The position numbers and the translations under genes were made by a program. Of a DNA stretch of 64,000 nucleotides, positions 51,636 to 60,781 are shown piece by piece. Each line of letters starts with the position of its first letter. Position 1 is the stretch's first letter. Under the pieces are notes generated by a model that worked only from the letters and a program-made list of their open reading frames with translations, had not been told where the DNA came from and did not search any database. Source of the stretch: Oscillospiraceae bacterium (lineage in GTDB: Bacteria > Bacillota > Clostridia > Oscillospirales > Ruminococcaceae); contig JAJQHD010000057.1 in NCBI GenBank assembly GCA_021199855.1, positions 186,001 through 250,000 on the forward strand, in the 5' to 3' direction.

Positions 51636-52529
51636 TCAATAGTTGTATGAAACGCTGTCCGGCTTGTGCCTTGAAGAATTCTTTGTGTATGTATAGCCGG
51701 AGATGTCCTCGCCCTCGCGAACCTTTCTCGCAACAACAACCCATCTGGAATCGTCGAAATCATAAGCGCATGTGGAGAGAGTCAGGAACTCGTCACCATA
51801 TTCGCATTCAATGTCGCTGTTGTAGTAGGTTCTGAGCATGATGTTCTCGTAGAAGTAGTCGAAATCCTCTTCTGAGTCGAATGTGCGGCACTTGTAGTAC
51901 TCAAACAGCGGTTCGCTGTCCTGCCACTCATAAATTCCGATAAGGAAGCAGGCGACTATGACATATTGATTCTCTTCCCACAGGGTGTCAAAGTTGATGA
52001 TGTAGTTGTTCTGAACAGTGCTGACGCCGTCTTTATAGTCAAGGAGGTGTCTAAAGAATGTTCCGTTCGCCATGCTGTGCCCGTAAAGGGTGATGTTGTC
52101 AGCATGTGTTGTAGCGGTTATCGGAACCTTGTAGTCGGCGTAAATGCAACCTGCTGATGACTTGGTTCTCTCAAATGAAAGTTCAAGGTATTCCGAATTA
52201 TCGTCCGCCTGAACTACGGGGTAATCTATGTATGGGTCTCCGCTGGAATCGGTCAACGTAGGAATGCATATCCATCCCACGAAGTCGTTATTCTGCTCAT
52301 AATACTCGACATACTTTTCAAGCATTTCTGGCTCCGGCTCCGGTTCCGGTTCCGTTGTAGCTTCAGTGGTAGTTGTCGGGACGGTTGTTGCCTCGGTAAC
52401 TGCCGTGGTTGTTCCTTCAGTCACCTCCGGCTCATCTTCAATTTTCTTTGAGCATCCGGTGAAAATGCTTATTGCCATTACTGCGGCGAGGAAAAGTGCT
52501 GTCTTATTGATCGGTTTAGCCTGTTTCAT
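51636..52529 (-). CDS. Class B sortase with a lipobox
   Basis: 297 residues. The N-terminus has a hydrophobic stretch ending IFTGC near residue 25, a lipobox, followed by a Thr/Pro/Glu-rich spacer. The sortase domain has YGHSM (catalytic His) and TLSTC (catalytic Cys), then RWVVVARKVR with the Arg. SrtB-class enzymes attach proteins to the cell wall at NPQTN-like or related signals. Most sortases have a membrane helix rather than a lipid anchor. No substrate protein is evident in the window. Neighbour at 52579 is a paralogue. Confidence 0.85.
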   Translation of the reverse strand: MKQAKPINKTALFLAAVMAISIFTGCSKKIEDEPEVTEGTTTAVTEATTVPTTTTEATTEPEPEPEPEMLEKYVEYYEQNNDFVGWICIPTLTDSSGDPYIDYPVVQADDNSEYLELSFERTKSSAGCIYADYKVPITATTHADNITLYGHSMANGTFFRHLLDYKDGVSTVQNNYIINFDTLWEENQYVIVACFLIGIYEWQDSEPLFEYYKCRTFDSEEDFDYFYENIMLRTYYNSDIECEYGDEFLTLSTCAYDFDDSRWVVVARKVREGEDISGYTYTKNSSRHKPDSVSYNY

Positions 52530-52578
52530 TCAATTATACTCCTTAGGGGGTTCGTTTTATTCGTCCTTGTCCGACTCG

Positions 52579-53703
52579 TTATTCGTCGTCTTCTTTGTAG
52601 TACTGATAGTCCGGTCCGCCGTCGTCCGGTACACTCATGCCATACGCAATGTAGTATGCCGCCGGCTTTCTGGCGTTCGGGTTCGATTTGTAGGTGTAAA
52701 CGCTCGGGTCTTCGCCGTCGCGAAGCTTTCTCGCAACGATTACGCATCTCAAATCCGAAATTTCGTAAGAGCAGGTGGAGAGCGTGATATACTCGTCCTC
52801 CATAGTGCACTCGATATCAGTAGTATAGTAGTTGCGGTAGAGAACATTCTGATACCAGTAGTCGAAGTCCTCTATGGTATCGAAGTCAAAAATTGTGTGA
52901 TAAGCGAACAGCGGATTGTCGTCCTGATAATCGTAGATTCCGATTATGAAGCAGGCAACTATGATATACTGGTTCTTCTCATACAGGGTCGAGTAGGTGA
53001 TAAGCCTGTTGTTCGAGACTGTAGAAACGCCGTTCTTGTAGTCAAGAAGGTGCCTGAAATAGGTTCCGCTAGCCATACTGTGACCATAGATAATGGTGTT
53101 CTGTGGATGACTGTCCGCAGTGATTTTCACATGATAGTCGGCAAATAGCGCACCATAAGTCGTCTCACTTCCGAAAACATCGTGCGTGAGATAGTAGTCG
53201 TTGTCGGTTGTCTGCATGATGGGATAGTCGATATATGCGTTCCCGTCGTCATCGGTAAGAGTATCAATGGAAATCCAGCCGATTACGTCCGGATTTATGT
53301 CGTATATCGCTTCAAAGCTCGAAAGCATACCTGCAGGGTATTTTGAAACAGCAGCTTCAGTATCAGTACTTGTGTCATCGGTAGTGACAACATTGTCAAC
53401 AGTTACGCTTGAGTCCGCAATGCTATCAGCATCGGTAGAGTCGGTCTCCTCGGATGTGCCGGAAGAGTGGTAGAGGTTAGACAGATACTGCTGATCCTCA
53501 TACATGTCTACCGTTCCGAATTCATACTCATATACGGTATAGCCGCAATAGATAAGCGCACAGACAGAGCCTATATACACGACTTTTCTTATTATTTCTT
53601 TAATGCTGTCGCCCTTCCAGGGAAGAAGCTCTTTTATTCTTCCTTTGAAGGAACGGTCTCGCTCCACTGTTCCGGCAGGGCGAACCTCGTTAAGCATTGA
53701 CAT
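52579..53703 (-). CDS. Class B sortase with a membrane anchor
   Basis: 374 residues. A cytoplasmic N-terminal part of about 35 residues, one membrane helix (VVYIGSVCALIYCGYTVY), a Ser/Thr/Asp-rich spacer, then the class B sortase domain with YGHSM (His), TLSTCSYE (Cys) and RCVIVARKLR (Arg). Similar to the lipobox sortase at 51636, so the two are tandem paralogues. The C-terminus ends with a Tyr/Asp-rich tail (PDYQYYKEDDE). Confidence 0.88.
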   Translation of the reverse strand: MSMLNEVRPAGTVERDRSFKGRIKELLPWKGDSIKEIIRKVVYIGSVCALIYCGYTVYEYEFGTVDMYEDQQYLSNLYHSSGTSEETDSTDADSIADSSVTVDNVVTTDDTSTDTEAAVSKYPAGMLSSFEAIYDINPDVIGWISIDTLTDDDGNAYIDYPIMQTTDNDYYLTHDVFGSETTYGALFADYHVKITADSHPQNTIIYGHSMASGTYFRHLLDYKNGVSTVSNNRLITYSTLYEKNQYIIVACFIIGIYDYQDDNPLFAYHTIFDFDTIEDFDYWYQNVLYRNYYTTDIECTMEDEYITLSTCSYEISDLRCVIVARKLRDGEDPSVYTYKSNPNARKPAAYYIAYGMSVPDDGGPDYQYYKEDDE

Positions 53704-53769
53704 AATAATCTGATTCTCCTTCTGAGAAACATTGCCCGTTTTCAGGGCTAGTAAAGCCGACCTGACTGA

Positions 53770-54318
53770 TTACTTCAAAATTTCAAGAGCCGTTTCGAGC
53801 GAATACAGAACCGCCATAAGCCTGTTCCGGAGCCTTACGTCGATTCCTGATTCCGGTTCAGTTAGAGCAAGATTCTCGGTGATTTCCTTGTCCCGGCTGA
53901 CAACCGAAACGTAAATCGTTCCAACTGGTTGCTCATCAGTGCCGCCGGTGGGTCCTGCAATTCCGGTAATGCCCACTCCGACATCTGCTCCTGACTTTTC
54001 ATGAACGCCCTTTGCCATTGCAAGCGCAACTTCAGCCGAAACAACACCGTATCTGTCTATGAAATCCTGTGGAATTTCCAAGAGCCCCGACTTGATTCTT
54101 TCCGAATAGGTGACAAGTCCGCACTCAAACATCTCGGAGGCTCCCGAAACGGAGGTGATAGCACTAGCCAACATTCCTCCGGTACAGCTTTCCGCTGTGG
54201 CGATATGAATCTTGTTCGCAACATAGTATTGTACTACATTTTGTGCCGCTTTGTCAATATATGTCGGGATTTCAGCTGGTTCAAGCCCTGAAATTCGTCT
54301 TAATTCACATGAAAGCAT
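53770..54318 (-). CDS. pncC: Nicotinamide-nucleotide amidase (CinA C-terminal type)
   Basis: 182 residues. The conserved ATAESCTGGMLA near residue 40 (catalytic Ser/Lys region), VTYS and GITGIAGPTGG define PncC, which deamidates NMN to NaMN in pyridine nucleotide recycling. The N-terminal MoCF domain of full CinA is absent, so this is a stand-alone amidase. Twelve nt after thiI. Confidence 0.9.
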   Translation of the reverse strand: MLSCELRRISGLEPAEIPTYIDKAAQNVVQYYVANKIHIATAESCTGGMLASAITSVSGASEMFECGLVTYSERIKSGLLEIPQDFIDRYGVVSAEVALAMAKGVHEKSGADVGVGITGIAGPTGGTDEQPVGTIYVSVVSRDKEITENLALTEPESGIDVRLRNRLMAVLYSLETALEILK

Positions 54319-54330
54319 ATTGTTATCGCC

Positions 54331-55521
54331 TCAAAAATCGTACTCAACATAAGGCTTGAAGGTCTCAACCGTAACTCCGTCGACAGCCTCCTGAATCAGC
54401 GGTTCAAAGTCAAAAGCATTCTGTGCTTCTTCAACATCTTTAAGAGCCGGCTTGGTTTTCGGATGCTTCGGAGTGAATACAGTGCAACAGTCTTCATATG
54501 GTTCTATCGAAATATCGAATGTGCCAGCCTTGTAGGCTCTGTCGATAATTTCCTGCTTGTCAAGACCTATGCATGGGCGGAATACAGGAATCCTGCAAAC
54601 GGCATCTGTCGTAACCATAGCGGCAGTAGTCTGCGAAGCAACCTGTCCTATGCTCTCGCCGGTGATAAGCGCCTGATATTCGTACTTCTCTGCAATTCTC
54701 TGTGCAATCTCCATCATGAGCCGACGCATTATGATTGTGAAGAGCTCCTCCGGGCAGTTGTCTCTTATAGCTTCCTGAATCTTCGTAAAAGGCACAACGA
54801 ACACCGACATAGTCCCGCAGTATTCAGTCATCTTGCAGGCAAGCCGCTTGACCTTGATAAGTGCCCGTTCTGACGTGTATGGAGGCGACTGGAAGTGGAT
54901 TCCTCCGATAACAACTCCGCGCTTTGCAATCATGATTCCGGCGATAGGGGAGTCAATTCCACCGGAGAGAAGAAGCAATGCTCTCCCCGACGTTCCAACC
55001 GGAAGTCCGCCAGCGGCATCGATATCCGGAAGATGGACATAAGCCGCCCGGTCTCTTACCTCACATATAACCGTGAGCTCAGGGTTCTTTACATCCACTT
55101 TCAGGTGTGGGAATTTTTCTAAAATCATTCCGCCGAGCTCCGCCATAATCTGCATTGAAGTTAGCTCGAAGCTCTTGTCTGAACGCTTCGCAACGACTTT
55201 AAAAGTCTTTGCACTTGTGAGTTCGTCAGAAAGATTTTCTACAACAGCCTCAAAAATAGCATTAAGATTCTTTTCCGACGGAATGGCTACGCAAATCTTT
55301 GAGAAGCCGTAAACTTTTCTTACTCTTTCAAAAGCTTCGTCAAAGTCGATGTCGTCGCTCTTCGGCTCGATAAACAGTGTCGATTGAATCTGTCTGCACT
55401 CGAATTCACCTAATGGAGTAAGCCTTCTTCTGACATTCCGCATAAGCGTCTGCTCGAATGTCTGGCGGTTCAAGCCCTTCAAAACTATTTCGCCGTATTT
55501 GCAAAGTATTATCTTCTGCAT
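54331..55521 (-). CDS. thiI: tRNA 4-thiouridine synthase
   Basis: 396 residues: N-terminal ferredoxin-like and THUMP RNA-binding domains, then the PP-loop adenylation domain with LLSGGIDSPIAG near residue 190 and a Cys in YEDCCTVF. No C-terminal rhodanese domain, as in the short form. It uses sulfur from a cysteine desulfurase, which is encoded 11 nt upstream, to make 4-thiouridine at tRNA position 8 and may supply thiamine thiazole sulfur. Confidence 0.94.
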   Translation of the reverse strand: MQKIILCKYGEIVLKGLNRQTFEQTLMRNVRRRLTPLGEFECRQIQSTLFIEPKSDDIDFDEAFERVRKVYGFSKICVAIPSEKNLNAIFEAVVENLSDELTSAKTFKVVAKRSDKSFELTSMQIMAELGGMILEKFPHLKVDVKNPELTVICEVRDRAAYVHLPDIDAAGGLPVGTSGRALLLLSGGIDSPIAGIMIAKRGVVIGGIHFQSPPYTSERALIKVKRLACKMTEYCGTMSVFVVPFTKIQEAIRDNCPEELFTIIMRRLMMEIAQRIAEKYEYQALITGESIGQVASQTTAAMVTTDAVCRIPVFRPCIGLDKQEIIDRAYKAGTFDISIEPYEDCCTVFTPKHPKTKPALKDVEEAQNAFDFEPLIQEAVDGVTVETFKPYVEYDF

Positions 55522-55532
55522 TTGTCTATTTC

Positions 55533-56684
55533 CTACTTCCTTATTTTAGCAAGATTTTTCATGCCATCCGAAACGGCTTCACAAAGTGCATCAATATCCG
55601 ATTCACTCGTCTCAAAAGAGAAGCTGAGCCTTATAATGCTGTCGAGATACTGAGGTTCTACTTTGAACTCCGTCGGCACATCGCTGGTTTTGCCTTTTGA
55701 GCAGGCAGAGCCGCTTGAAACAAAGATATTTTTCTCTTCGAGGAAGTGAAGCATCGTTTCACTCTTTATGTTCGGCACAGCAATGCTCAGAATATACGGG
55801 CTTGCCGAAGTGCCAGAGAGAATGACGGCACCAATTTCAGAAAGTCTATTTCTTGCGTAGTTATTGATTTCAGTTGCGTGGTTATATCTTTCGGAGAGAT
55901 TTCCGCTGAGAATTTCAACAGCCTTCCCGAAAGCATATATCATCGGCACCGGTTCGGTTCCCGAGCGAACACCTTTCTGCTGTCCGCCGCCGACCATAAG
56001 CGGAGTCAGGCGAACTCCTTTTTTTATAAACATCGCCCCAATGCCTTTCGGAGCATGAATCTTATGCCCACTAAGGGTGATTATGTCGGCACACAGCTTC
56101 TTCTGTGAAAGCGGAATCTTCTCGAATCCCTGAACGCAGTCGCAATGGGTGAAGCAATCGGGATAGCGCTTCTTTATTTTCTGGAATGCTTCGCCAATCG
56201 GAAGAATATAGCCGTTCTCGTTGTTTACAAGCATAGCGCTAATCAGGCAGGTATTCTCGTCGACAGCGCTGTAGAGAGAATCGGCGGTAATCTCGCCGTT
56301 TTCATCCGGACCTACCCGTACAACTTCAAATCCCTTTTCTTCGAGCCTGTCAAACGCCTTCTCAACAGACGGGTGTTCGACGGTAGTCGTAACAACTCTC
56401 TTCCTGCGCTTCCCATAGGTCTCGGCAATCTCGAAAATAGCCGTATTGTTGCCCTCGGTAGCGCCGGAAGTGAATATAATCTCTCCCTGCTCAGAAGTTA
56501 CTCCGAGAGCCGCCATAATCTGCTTCTTTGCATATGCAATAAGTCTTTCCGCATCGATCCCTAAGCGATGAAGGCTTGATGGATTTCCGTAAACCTCCGT
56601 CATAGCGTGTACAGCCGCCTCGCCGACCTCATTCATGACTTTCGTAGTAGCGGCATTGTCAAGATAAATCTGCTTCGTATTCAT
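55533..56684 (-). CDS. Cysteine desulfurase (paired with thiI)
   Basis: 383 residues from the ATG at 56684; longer open frame upstream is not conserved. PLP-dependent aminotransferase fold: [20 protein letters not shown] with the PLP Lys, and FVSSGSACSKG with the catalytic Cys. It releases sulfur from cysteine as a persulfide for ThiI, in keeping with the thiI gene 11 nt downstream. A second cysteine desulfurase lies at 61869. The ribosome site is weak. Confidence 0.92.
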   Translation of the reverse strand: MNTKQIYLDNAATTKVMNEVGEAAVHAMTEVYGNPSSLHRLGIDAERLIAYAKKQIMAALGVTSEQGEIIFTSGATEGNNTAIFEIAETYGKRRKRVVTTTVEHPSVEKAFDRLEEKGFEVVRVGPDENGEITADSLYSAVDENTCLISAMLVNNENGYILPIGEAFQKIKKRYPDCFTHCDCVQGFEKIPLSQKKLCADIITLSGHKIHAPKGIGAMFIKKGVRLTPLMVGGGQQKGVRSGTEPVPMIYAFGKAVEILSGNLSERYNHATEINNYARNRLSEIGAVILSGTSASPYILSIAVPNIKSETMLHFLEEKNIFVSSGSACSKGKTSDVPTEFKVEPQYLDSIIRLSFSFETSESDIDALCEAVSDGMKNLAKIRK

Positions 56685-56816
56685 ATATAATACAATCTGA
56701 ACCCCCAAATTATTGCATGGAGTCGCAAAAAATCCATAACTTTCTACATTATAACGCATCTTGCGAAAAAAATCAATTCTTGAAGCCGAAGTTTCACAAA
56801 ACCATCTTCTTGTTGC

Positions 56817-56845
56817 TTGATTATTCCCGGGTATTGTGCTAAAAT
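56817..56845 (+). promoter_or_regulatory. Promoter of hemW
   Basis: TTGATT (56817-56822), 17-bp spacer, TAAAAT (56840-56845), 30 bp ahead of the start; AAGGAGG ribosome site. Confidence 0.6.
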
Positions 56846-56875
56846 CGTCATATGAAATCTTGAAGGAGGAAAGAC

Positions 56876-57985
56876 ATGCTCGGAATTTACATCCACGTCC
56901 CGTTTTGCCTGAGAAAGTGCCCATACTGCGCATTTTATTCAATCGACTATAATGAGAACTTAAAAAACGACTACGTCGACGCCGTATCACGGAATATCCG
57001 GAAGTATTCCGACATGCATCTCCCATGTGATACAGTTTATTTTGGCGGAGGGACGCCCTCACTTCTGACTCCCAGAGATGTAAACACCGTCATGGACGCA
57101 ATCCGTTCGAGCTTCAATCTCTCTCCCGCAAGTGAAATCACAATGGAAGCAAATCCGTCGTCTGTGACTCCTGAAAATCTCTCCGGCTACTACAGAGTGG
57201 GAGTGAATCGCCTTTCTTTCGGTGTGCAGTCTCTCAATGACAACGAGCTGAAAGCTTTGGGACGGCTCCACGACGCCAAAACTGCTTTAAAAGCCATCGA
57301 GATGGCAAGAGACACCGGATTCGAGAACATCTCCTGTGACCTGATGATAGGAACGCCATACCAAACAATGGACAGCCTTCTTAACTCTTGCTGGCAACTT
57401 TCAAACCTAGGAATTCCTCACATCTCCTCCTATATGCTGAAAATTGAGGATGGCACGCCTTACGACTGTGCCGAAATCCGCAATTCCGTCGCCGATGAAG
57501 ACGCTGTCTGCGATATGTATCTCGCCCTGTGCGACGAGCTGAGAACTGCCAGTTATGAAAGATACGAAATCTCGAATTTTGCGAAGAATGGTCTTCGCTC
57601 CCGCCACAATATGAAATACTGGACCGGTGAAGATTATCTCGGCTTCGGACCTTCCGCACATTCACTCTTCCAGGGCAAGCGCTTCTATGTCCCGAACGAC
57701 CTAAAATCCTACATATCTTCTGAAACTCAGCCGGAGCTCATAGAGGACTCAAACCCCGACCAGCTTGAAGAGTACATCATGCTTTCGCTTCGCCTCAGCG
57801 ACGGTCTCTCCCTCGAAAGAGTAACCGAACTCGGCGGCAACGCCTACGCCGTAATGCGCAAATCCAAGCCCTATGCCGACGCCGGCTTCCTGACCCTCAC
57901 CGACAACCGTATTACCCTCACCGACAAGGGCGCTCTGGTGTCGAACAGCATAATATTTGAGCTCTATTCCGCATCTACATCTTGA
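56876..57985 (+). CDS. hemW: HemW-type radical SAM protein
   Basis: 369 residues. Radical SAM cluster motif C-x3-C-x2-C (CLRKCPYC) near residue 17, FGGGTPS, NRLSFGVQS and the C-terminal HemN-like domain with RHNMKYWTGEDYLGFGPSAHS. It was long annotated as coproporphyrinogen III oxidase; HemW proteins are now seen as heme chaperones. Without other heme genes nearby the latter is more likely. Confidence 0.92.
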   Translation: MLGIYIHVPFCLRKCPYCAFYSIDYNENLKNDYVDAVSRNIRKYSDMHLPCDTVYFGGGTPSLLTPRDVNTVMDAIRSSFNLSPASEITMEANPSSVTPENLSGYYRVGVNRLSFGVQSLNDNELKALGRLHDAKTALKAIEMARDTGFENISCDLMIGTPYQTMDSLLNSCWQLSNLGIPHISSYMLKIEDGTPYDCAEIRNSVADEDAVCDMYLALCDELRTASYERYEISNFAKNGLRSRHNMKYWTGEDYLGFGPSAHSLFQGKRFYVPNDLKSYISSETQPELIEDSNPDQLEEYIMLSLRLSDGLSLERVTELGGNAYAVMRKSKPYADAGFLTLTDNRITLTDKGALVSNSIIFELYSASTS

Positions 57986-58010
57986 AACTACGATTTTTTC
58001 AAATTAGCAC

Positions 58011-58039
58011 TTGATAATATGCCATATTTGTGATAAAAT
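58011..58039 (+). promoter_or_regulatory. Promoter of the PIN module
   Basis: TTGATA (58011-58016), 17-bp spacer, TAAAAT (58034-58039). Confidence 0.55.
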
Positions 58040-58078
58040 CTAGGTGTAAGAGACGATAAAGCTTGGGATGGTGTGAGA

Positions 58079-58528
58079 ATGAAAGTATATCTGGACAGTT
58101 GTTGTTATAATAGACCGTTTGACGGAACAAACCAAGAAAGAGTAAATGTAGAAGCGGATGCGATTTTACGGATTCTTCGCAAGGGCGAGATTGGTGAAAT
58201 CGAAATCATAGGAAGCGAGATAATATTGCTTGAACTTTGGAATATGTCAGATTTGGTTAAAAAGCAGAACGTTCTGGGGTTATACCGGGTTACCCATTCG
58301 CAAGTCATGCTGACAGACGAGATTTTTTCACGTTCACGGCAAATTATGAGCGAATCAAATATTCGCAGAAAGGATAGCTTGCAAATCGCATCAGCTGAAG
58401 CCTCAGGGGCAGATGTGATGTTGACTACAGATGATAAATTAGAAAGGATGGCATCTCGGATGAACTTAAGAGTTCGCATGATGAATCCGGTAAAGTTGTT
58501 GGATGAGATTTTGTACGGAGGTAATTGA
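58079..58528 (+). CDS. PIN-domain protein (putative toxin)
   Basis: 149 residues from the ATG at 58079 (GGATGGTG site; GTG two codons earlier is possible). PIN-like acidic residues: YLDSCCYNRPFD at the start, a middle Glu in ILLELWN, and the C-terminal RKDSLQIASAEASGADVMLTTDDKL. PIN proteins are usually RNases; in toxin-antitoxin modules they cut tRNA or mRNA. The small gene one nt downstream is a likely partner. The gene looks lower in GC than its surroundings, suggesting transfer. Confidence 0.8.
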   Translation: MKVYLDSCCYNRPFDGTNQERVNVEADAILRILRKGEIGEIEIIGSEIILLELWNMSDLVKKQNVLGLYRVTHSQVMLTDEIFSRSRQIMSESNIRRKDSLQIASAEASGADVMLTTDDKLERMASRMNLRVRMMNPVKLLDEILYGGN

Positions 58529-58529
58529 T

Positions 58530-58748
58530 ATGACACATGTTAATATTGACAACACTTTAGAAGTTCAGGCGATAGGAGTTAAGGCATTGAACGACGCACT
58601 CGGACCGGTCGGAGCGGCTAGGTTTATGCGGCAGTGTAACTTTGGTTATGGCGATTATACCAAAGACCATCAGGAAGAGCCCGACATCAGTGAAGAAGAG
58701 ATTATGTCTATGCTGAGAGATTTTCGCAATGAAATCGGAGTGGCATAA
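58530..58748 (+). CDS. Small protein paired with the PIN gene (putative antitoxin)
   Basis: 72 residues from an ATG at 58530 with GGAGGT upstream. The core ALGPVGAARFMRQCNFGYGD followed by YTKDHQEE recalls a small Firmicutes family with LGPVG-x-x-RF-x-x-Q and GYGDYTK motifs, often beside a PIN gene. The highly acidic segment (PDISEEEIMSML) would suit neutralising a basic toxin. Pairing makes an antitoxin role likely, not proven. Confidence 0.7.
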   Translation: MTHVNIDNTLEVQAIGVKALNDALGPVGAARFMRQCNFGYGDYTKDHQEEPDISEEEIMSMLRDFRNEIGVA

Positions 58749-58881
58749 TATATCACAGTAAACGGCATTTGAGGTATCAAATGCTGTTTTCATTTACACT
58801 AGCACAAACCAAAGATGAGCTTTTCGGCAGGAGCACTCATGACTCAAAACCTATGTGCCTCGAAAATTTTTAAAACACCTA

Positions 58882-58932
58882 TTGACATCGAAACAGACGT
58901 GGTATATAATCATAGTTAGCACAAGCTAACTA
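58882..58932 (+). promoter_or_regulatory. Promoter with operator dyad for the ABC exporter
   Basis: TTGACA (58882-58887), 17-bp spacer, TATAAT (58905-58910). TAGTTAGC-ACAA-GCTAACTA (58913-58932) is a perfect 8-bp inverted repeat placed on the start of transcription, as for a TetR- or MarR-type repressor. No such regulator is encoded nearby. Confidence 0.7.
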
Positions 58933-58951
58933 AATCTTGGGAGGAATTATC

Positions 58952-60667
58952 ATGAAAAACAAAACAGCCCCAAAGAGCAAAGACTACTTTCGCTCATTCT
59001 ACAAGGGAAACAAGCTACTATTCGTCGCAGTTCTGTTGATAACGCCATTCTTGACAGCCGCATATCTTTCAATAACCGTACTGATAGGTCAGCTTCTCGA
59101 TATAATTACCAGTGGCACGGAAGCCCAGCTTATCAGGGTCGCTCTTCTGATTTTAGCCACAATAGCGGTATACTTCCTGCTTGGAATACTTGAAGGGAGA
59201 CTGAAAGCCCGTTTCATACAGAAAGCCGTCAGGAATTATCGCAACTTCTGCTATGGCAAACTTACAGCGAAAGCAATCTCGGCATTTTCAAAAGAAAACA
59301 CCGGCAGATATCTCTCAGTTCTCACGAATGACGTGACTGCAATCGAAGACAAATATCTTGCCAATATCTTCGATGTAGTCTTCGATCTGTTTCTCTTCGT
59401 TGCAACGCTTTGCCTGCTGATGTACTATAGCCCTGTTCTGACGGTGGTTTCTATTGTTCTTTGCATACTTCCGCTCGTAGTCGCAATCTCAATGGGCGGG
59501 AAGATGGCGGAAAACGAAAAAGCCGTCAGCGAGCGGAACGAGAGGTTCGTCGGCTCACTTCAGGACTTGCTTCGAGGCTTCTCGGTCATCAAGAGCTTCA
59601 AGGCTGAATCGAGAGTGAAGACCGTATTTTCAAGCGAAAACGAACAGCTCGAAGGCAAGAAGTTCGACCGCAGATGGTACCAAAGACTAATGTATGTCTC
59701 CTCAGTCGCCGCATCGCTCTTCATGCAGATGGGACTTTTCTCTGTCGCTACTTTCCTGGCACTCAGAGGCAACATCACCGTCGGTACGGTTCTCATATTT
59801 GCAAACGGTGCAAACTACCTCGTCAGCCCGATCCGTGAGCTCCCTCAGCTTTTCGCCGGTATCAAATCCGCTAGGGCACTCGTTGTCAAGATGTCCGAGG
59901 TCGCCGAGGAGAATGTCCGCAATGACGGCTTGAAGATAGATGCAGACCTCAAAAACGAAATTGCTCTTAAAGATGTCACATTCGGCTATGGTGAGGACAC
60001 GATTCTCAGCGGCATCAATCTTGGCCTTAAGAAAGGCGGCAGATACGCCATTGTCGGAATGTCGGGAAGCGGCAAGTCGACTCTTCTCAACCTCCTGATG
60101 GGTGCAAATTCAAATTATAGCGGTTCAATCACTATCGACGGTCATGAGCTCAGAGATGTCAACGCCGACAGCCTCTATGATGTTATGAGTCTCATCGGTC
60201 AGGACGTTTTCTGTTTCAACGACACTATCAAAAACAACATCACCATGTTCGGCGATTTCCCCGAAACGGAAGTCAAAACAGCCGCTGAGCGTGCCGGTCT
60301 TGACAAGCTTATTTCCGAGAAGGGCTATGACTACATCTGCGGCGAAAACGGCAATGGTCTCTCCGGTGGAGAACGCCAGAGAATCTCGATTGCAAGATGC
60401 CTTCTGAAGGGCACTCCGGTTCTTCTCGTCGACGAAGCCACCGCCGCCCTCGATGCCGAAACCGCCAAGAGCGTCAACGAGTCTATACTTAATCTTAGTG
60501 ATGTCACCAGTGTGACCGTCACTCACCGCCTCGAAGAAAGTATATTGAAACTTTACGACGAAATCTTCGTCCTCCGTGAAGGTAGAATCGAAGAGCAGGG
60601 CGACTTCGCCTCCCTCATGCAGGAAAACGGACTGTTTTACTCTTTGTATACTCTTTCAAATACATAA
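58952..60667 (+). CDS. ABC exporter, fused membrane and ATPase half-transporter
   Basis: 571 residues from the ATG at 58952 with GGGAGG. Six membrane helices in an ABC type I exporter domain (residues 1 to about 320), then an ATPase with Walker A GMSGSGKST, signature LSGGERQR and Walker B VLLVDEATAALD. Half-transporters of this kind dimerise to export drugs, lipids or peptides; the substrate is unknown. Monocistronic, controlled by a dyad at its start. Confidence 0.9.
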   Translation: MKNKTAPKSKDYFRSFYKGNKLLFVAVLLITPFLTAAYLSITVLIGQLLDIITSGTEAQLIRVALLILATIAVYFLLGILEGRLKARFIQKAVRNYRNFCYGKLTAKAISAFSKENTGRYLSVLTNDVTAIEDKYLANIFDVVFDLFLFVATLCLLMYYSPVLTVVSIVLCILPLVVAISMGGKMAENEKAVSERNERFVGSLQDLLRGFSVIKSFKAESRVKTVFSSENEQLEGKKFDRRWYQRLMYVSSVAASLFMQMGLFSVATFLALRGNITVGTVLIFANGANYLVSPIRELPQLFAGIKSARALVVKMSEVAEENVRNDGLKIDADLKNEIALKDVTFGYGEDTILSGINLGLKKGGRYAIVGMSGSGKSTLLNLLMGANSNYSGSITIDGHELRDVNADSLYDVMSLIGQDVFCFNDTIKNNITMFGDFPETEVKTAAERAGLDKLISEKGYDYICGENGNGLSGGERQRISIARCLLKGTPVLLVDEATAALDAETAKSVNESILNLSDVTSVTVTHRLEESILKLYDEIFVLREGRIEEQGDFASLMQENGLFYSLYTLSNT

Positions 60668-60680
60668 TTTTCAAATTTGC

Positions 60681-60709
60681 TTGACAGTGCTTTTGAAATA
60701 TGATATTAT
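60681..60709 (+). promoter_or_regulatory. Promoter of the gene at 60782
   Basis: TTGACA (60681-60686), 17-bp spacer, TATTAT (60704-60709). A leader of about 65 nt and a GGGGGAGG ribosome site follow. Confidence 0.75.
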
Positions 60710-60781
60710 CAATTTGTAGCAGGGGATGACACCCATAACAAAAAACTGATTGTGCTACGCTAATATAGGGGGAGGCATCCC

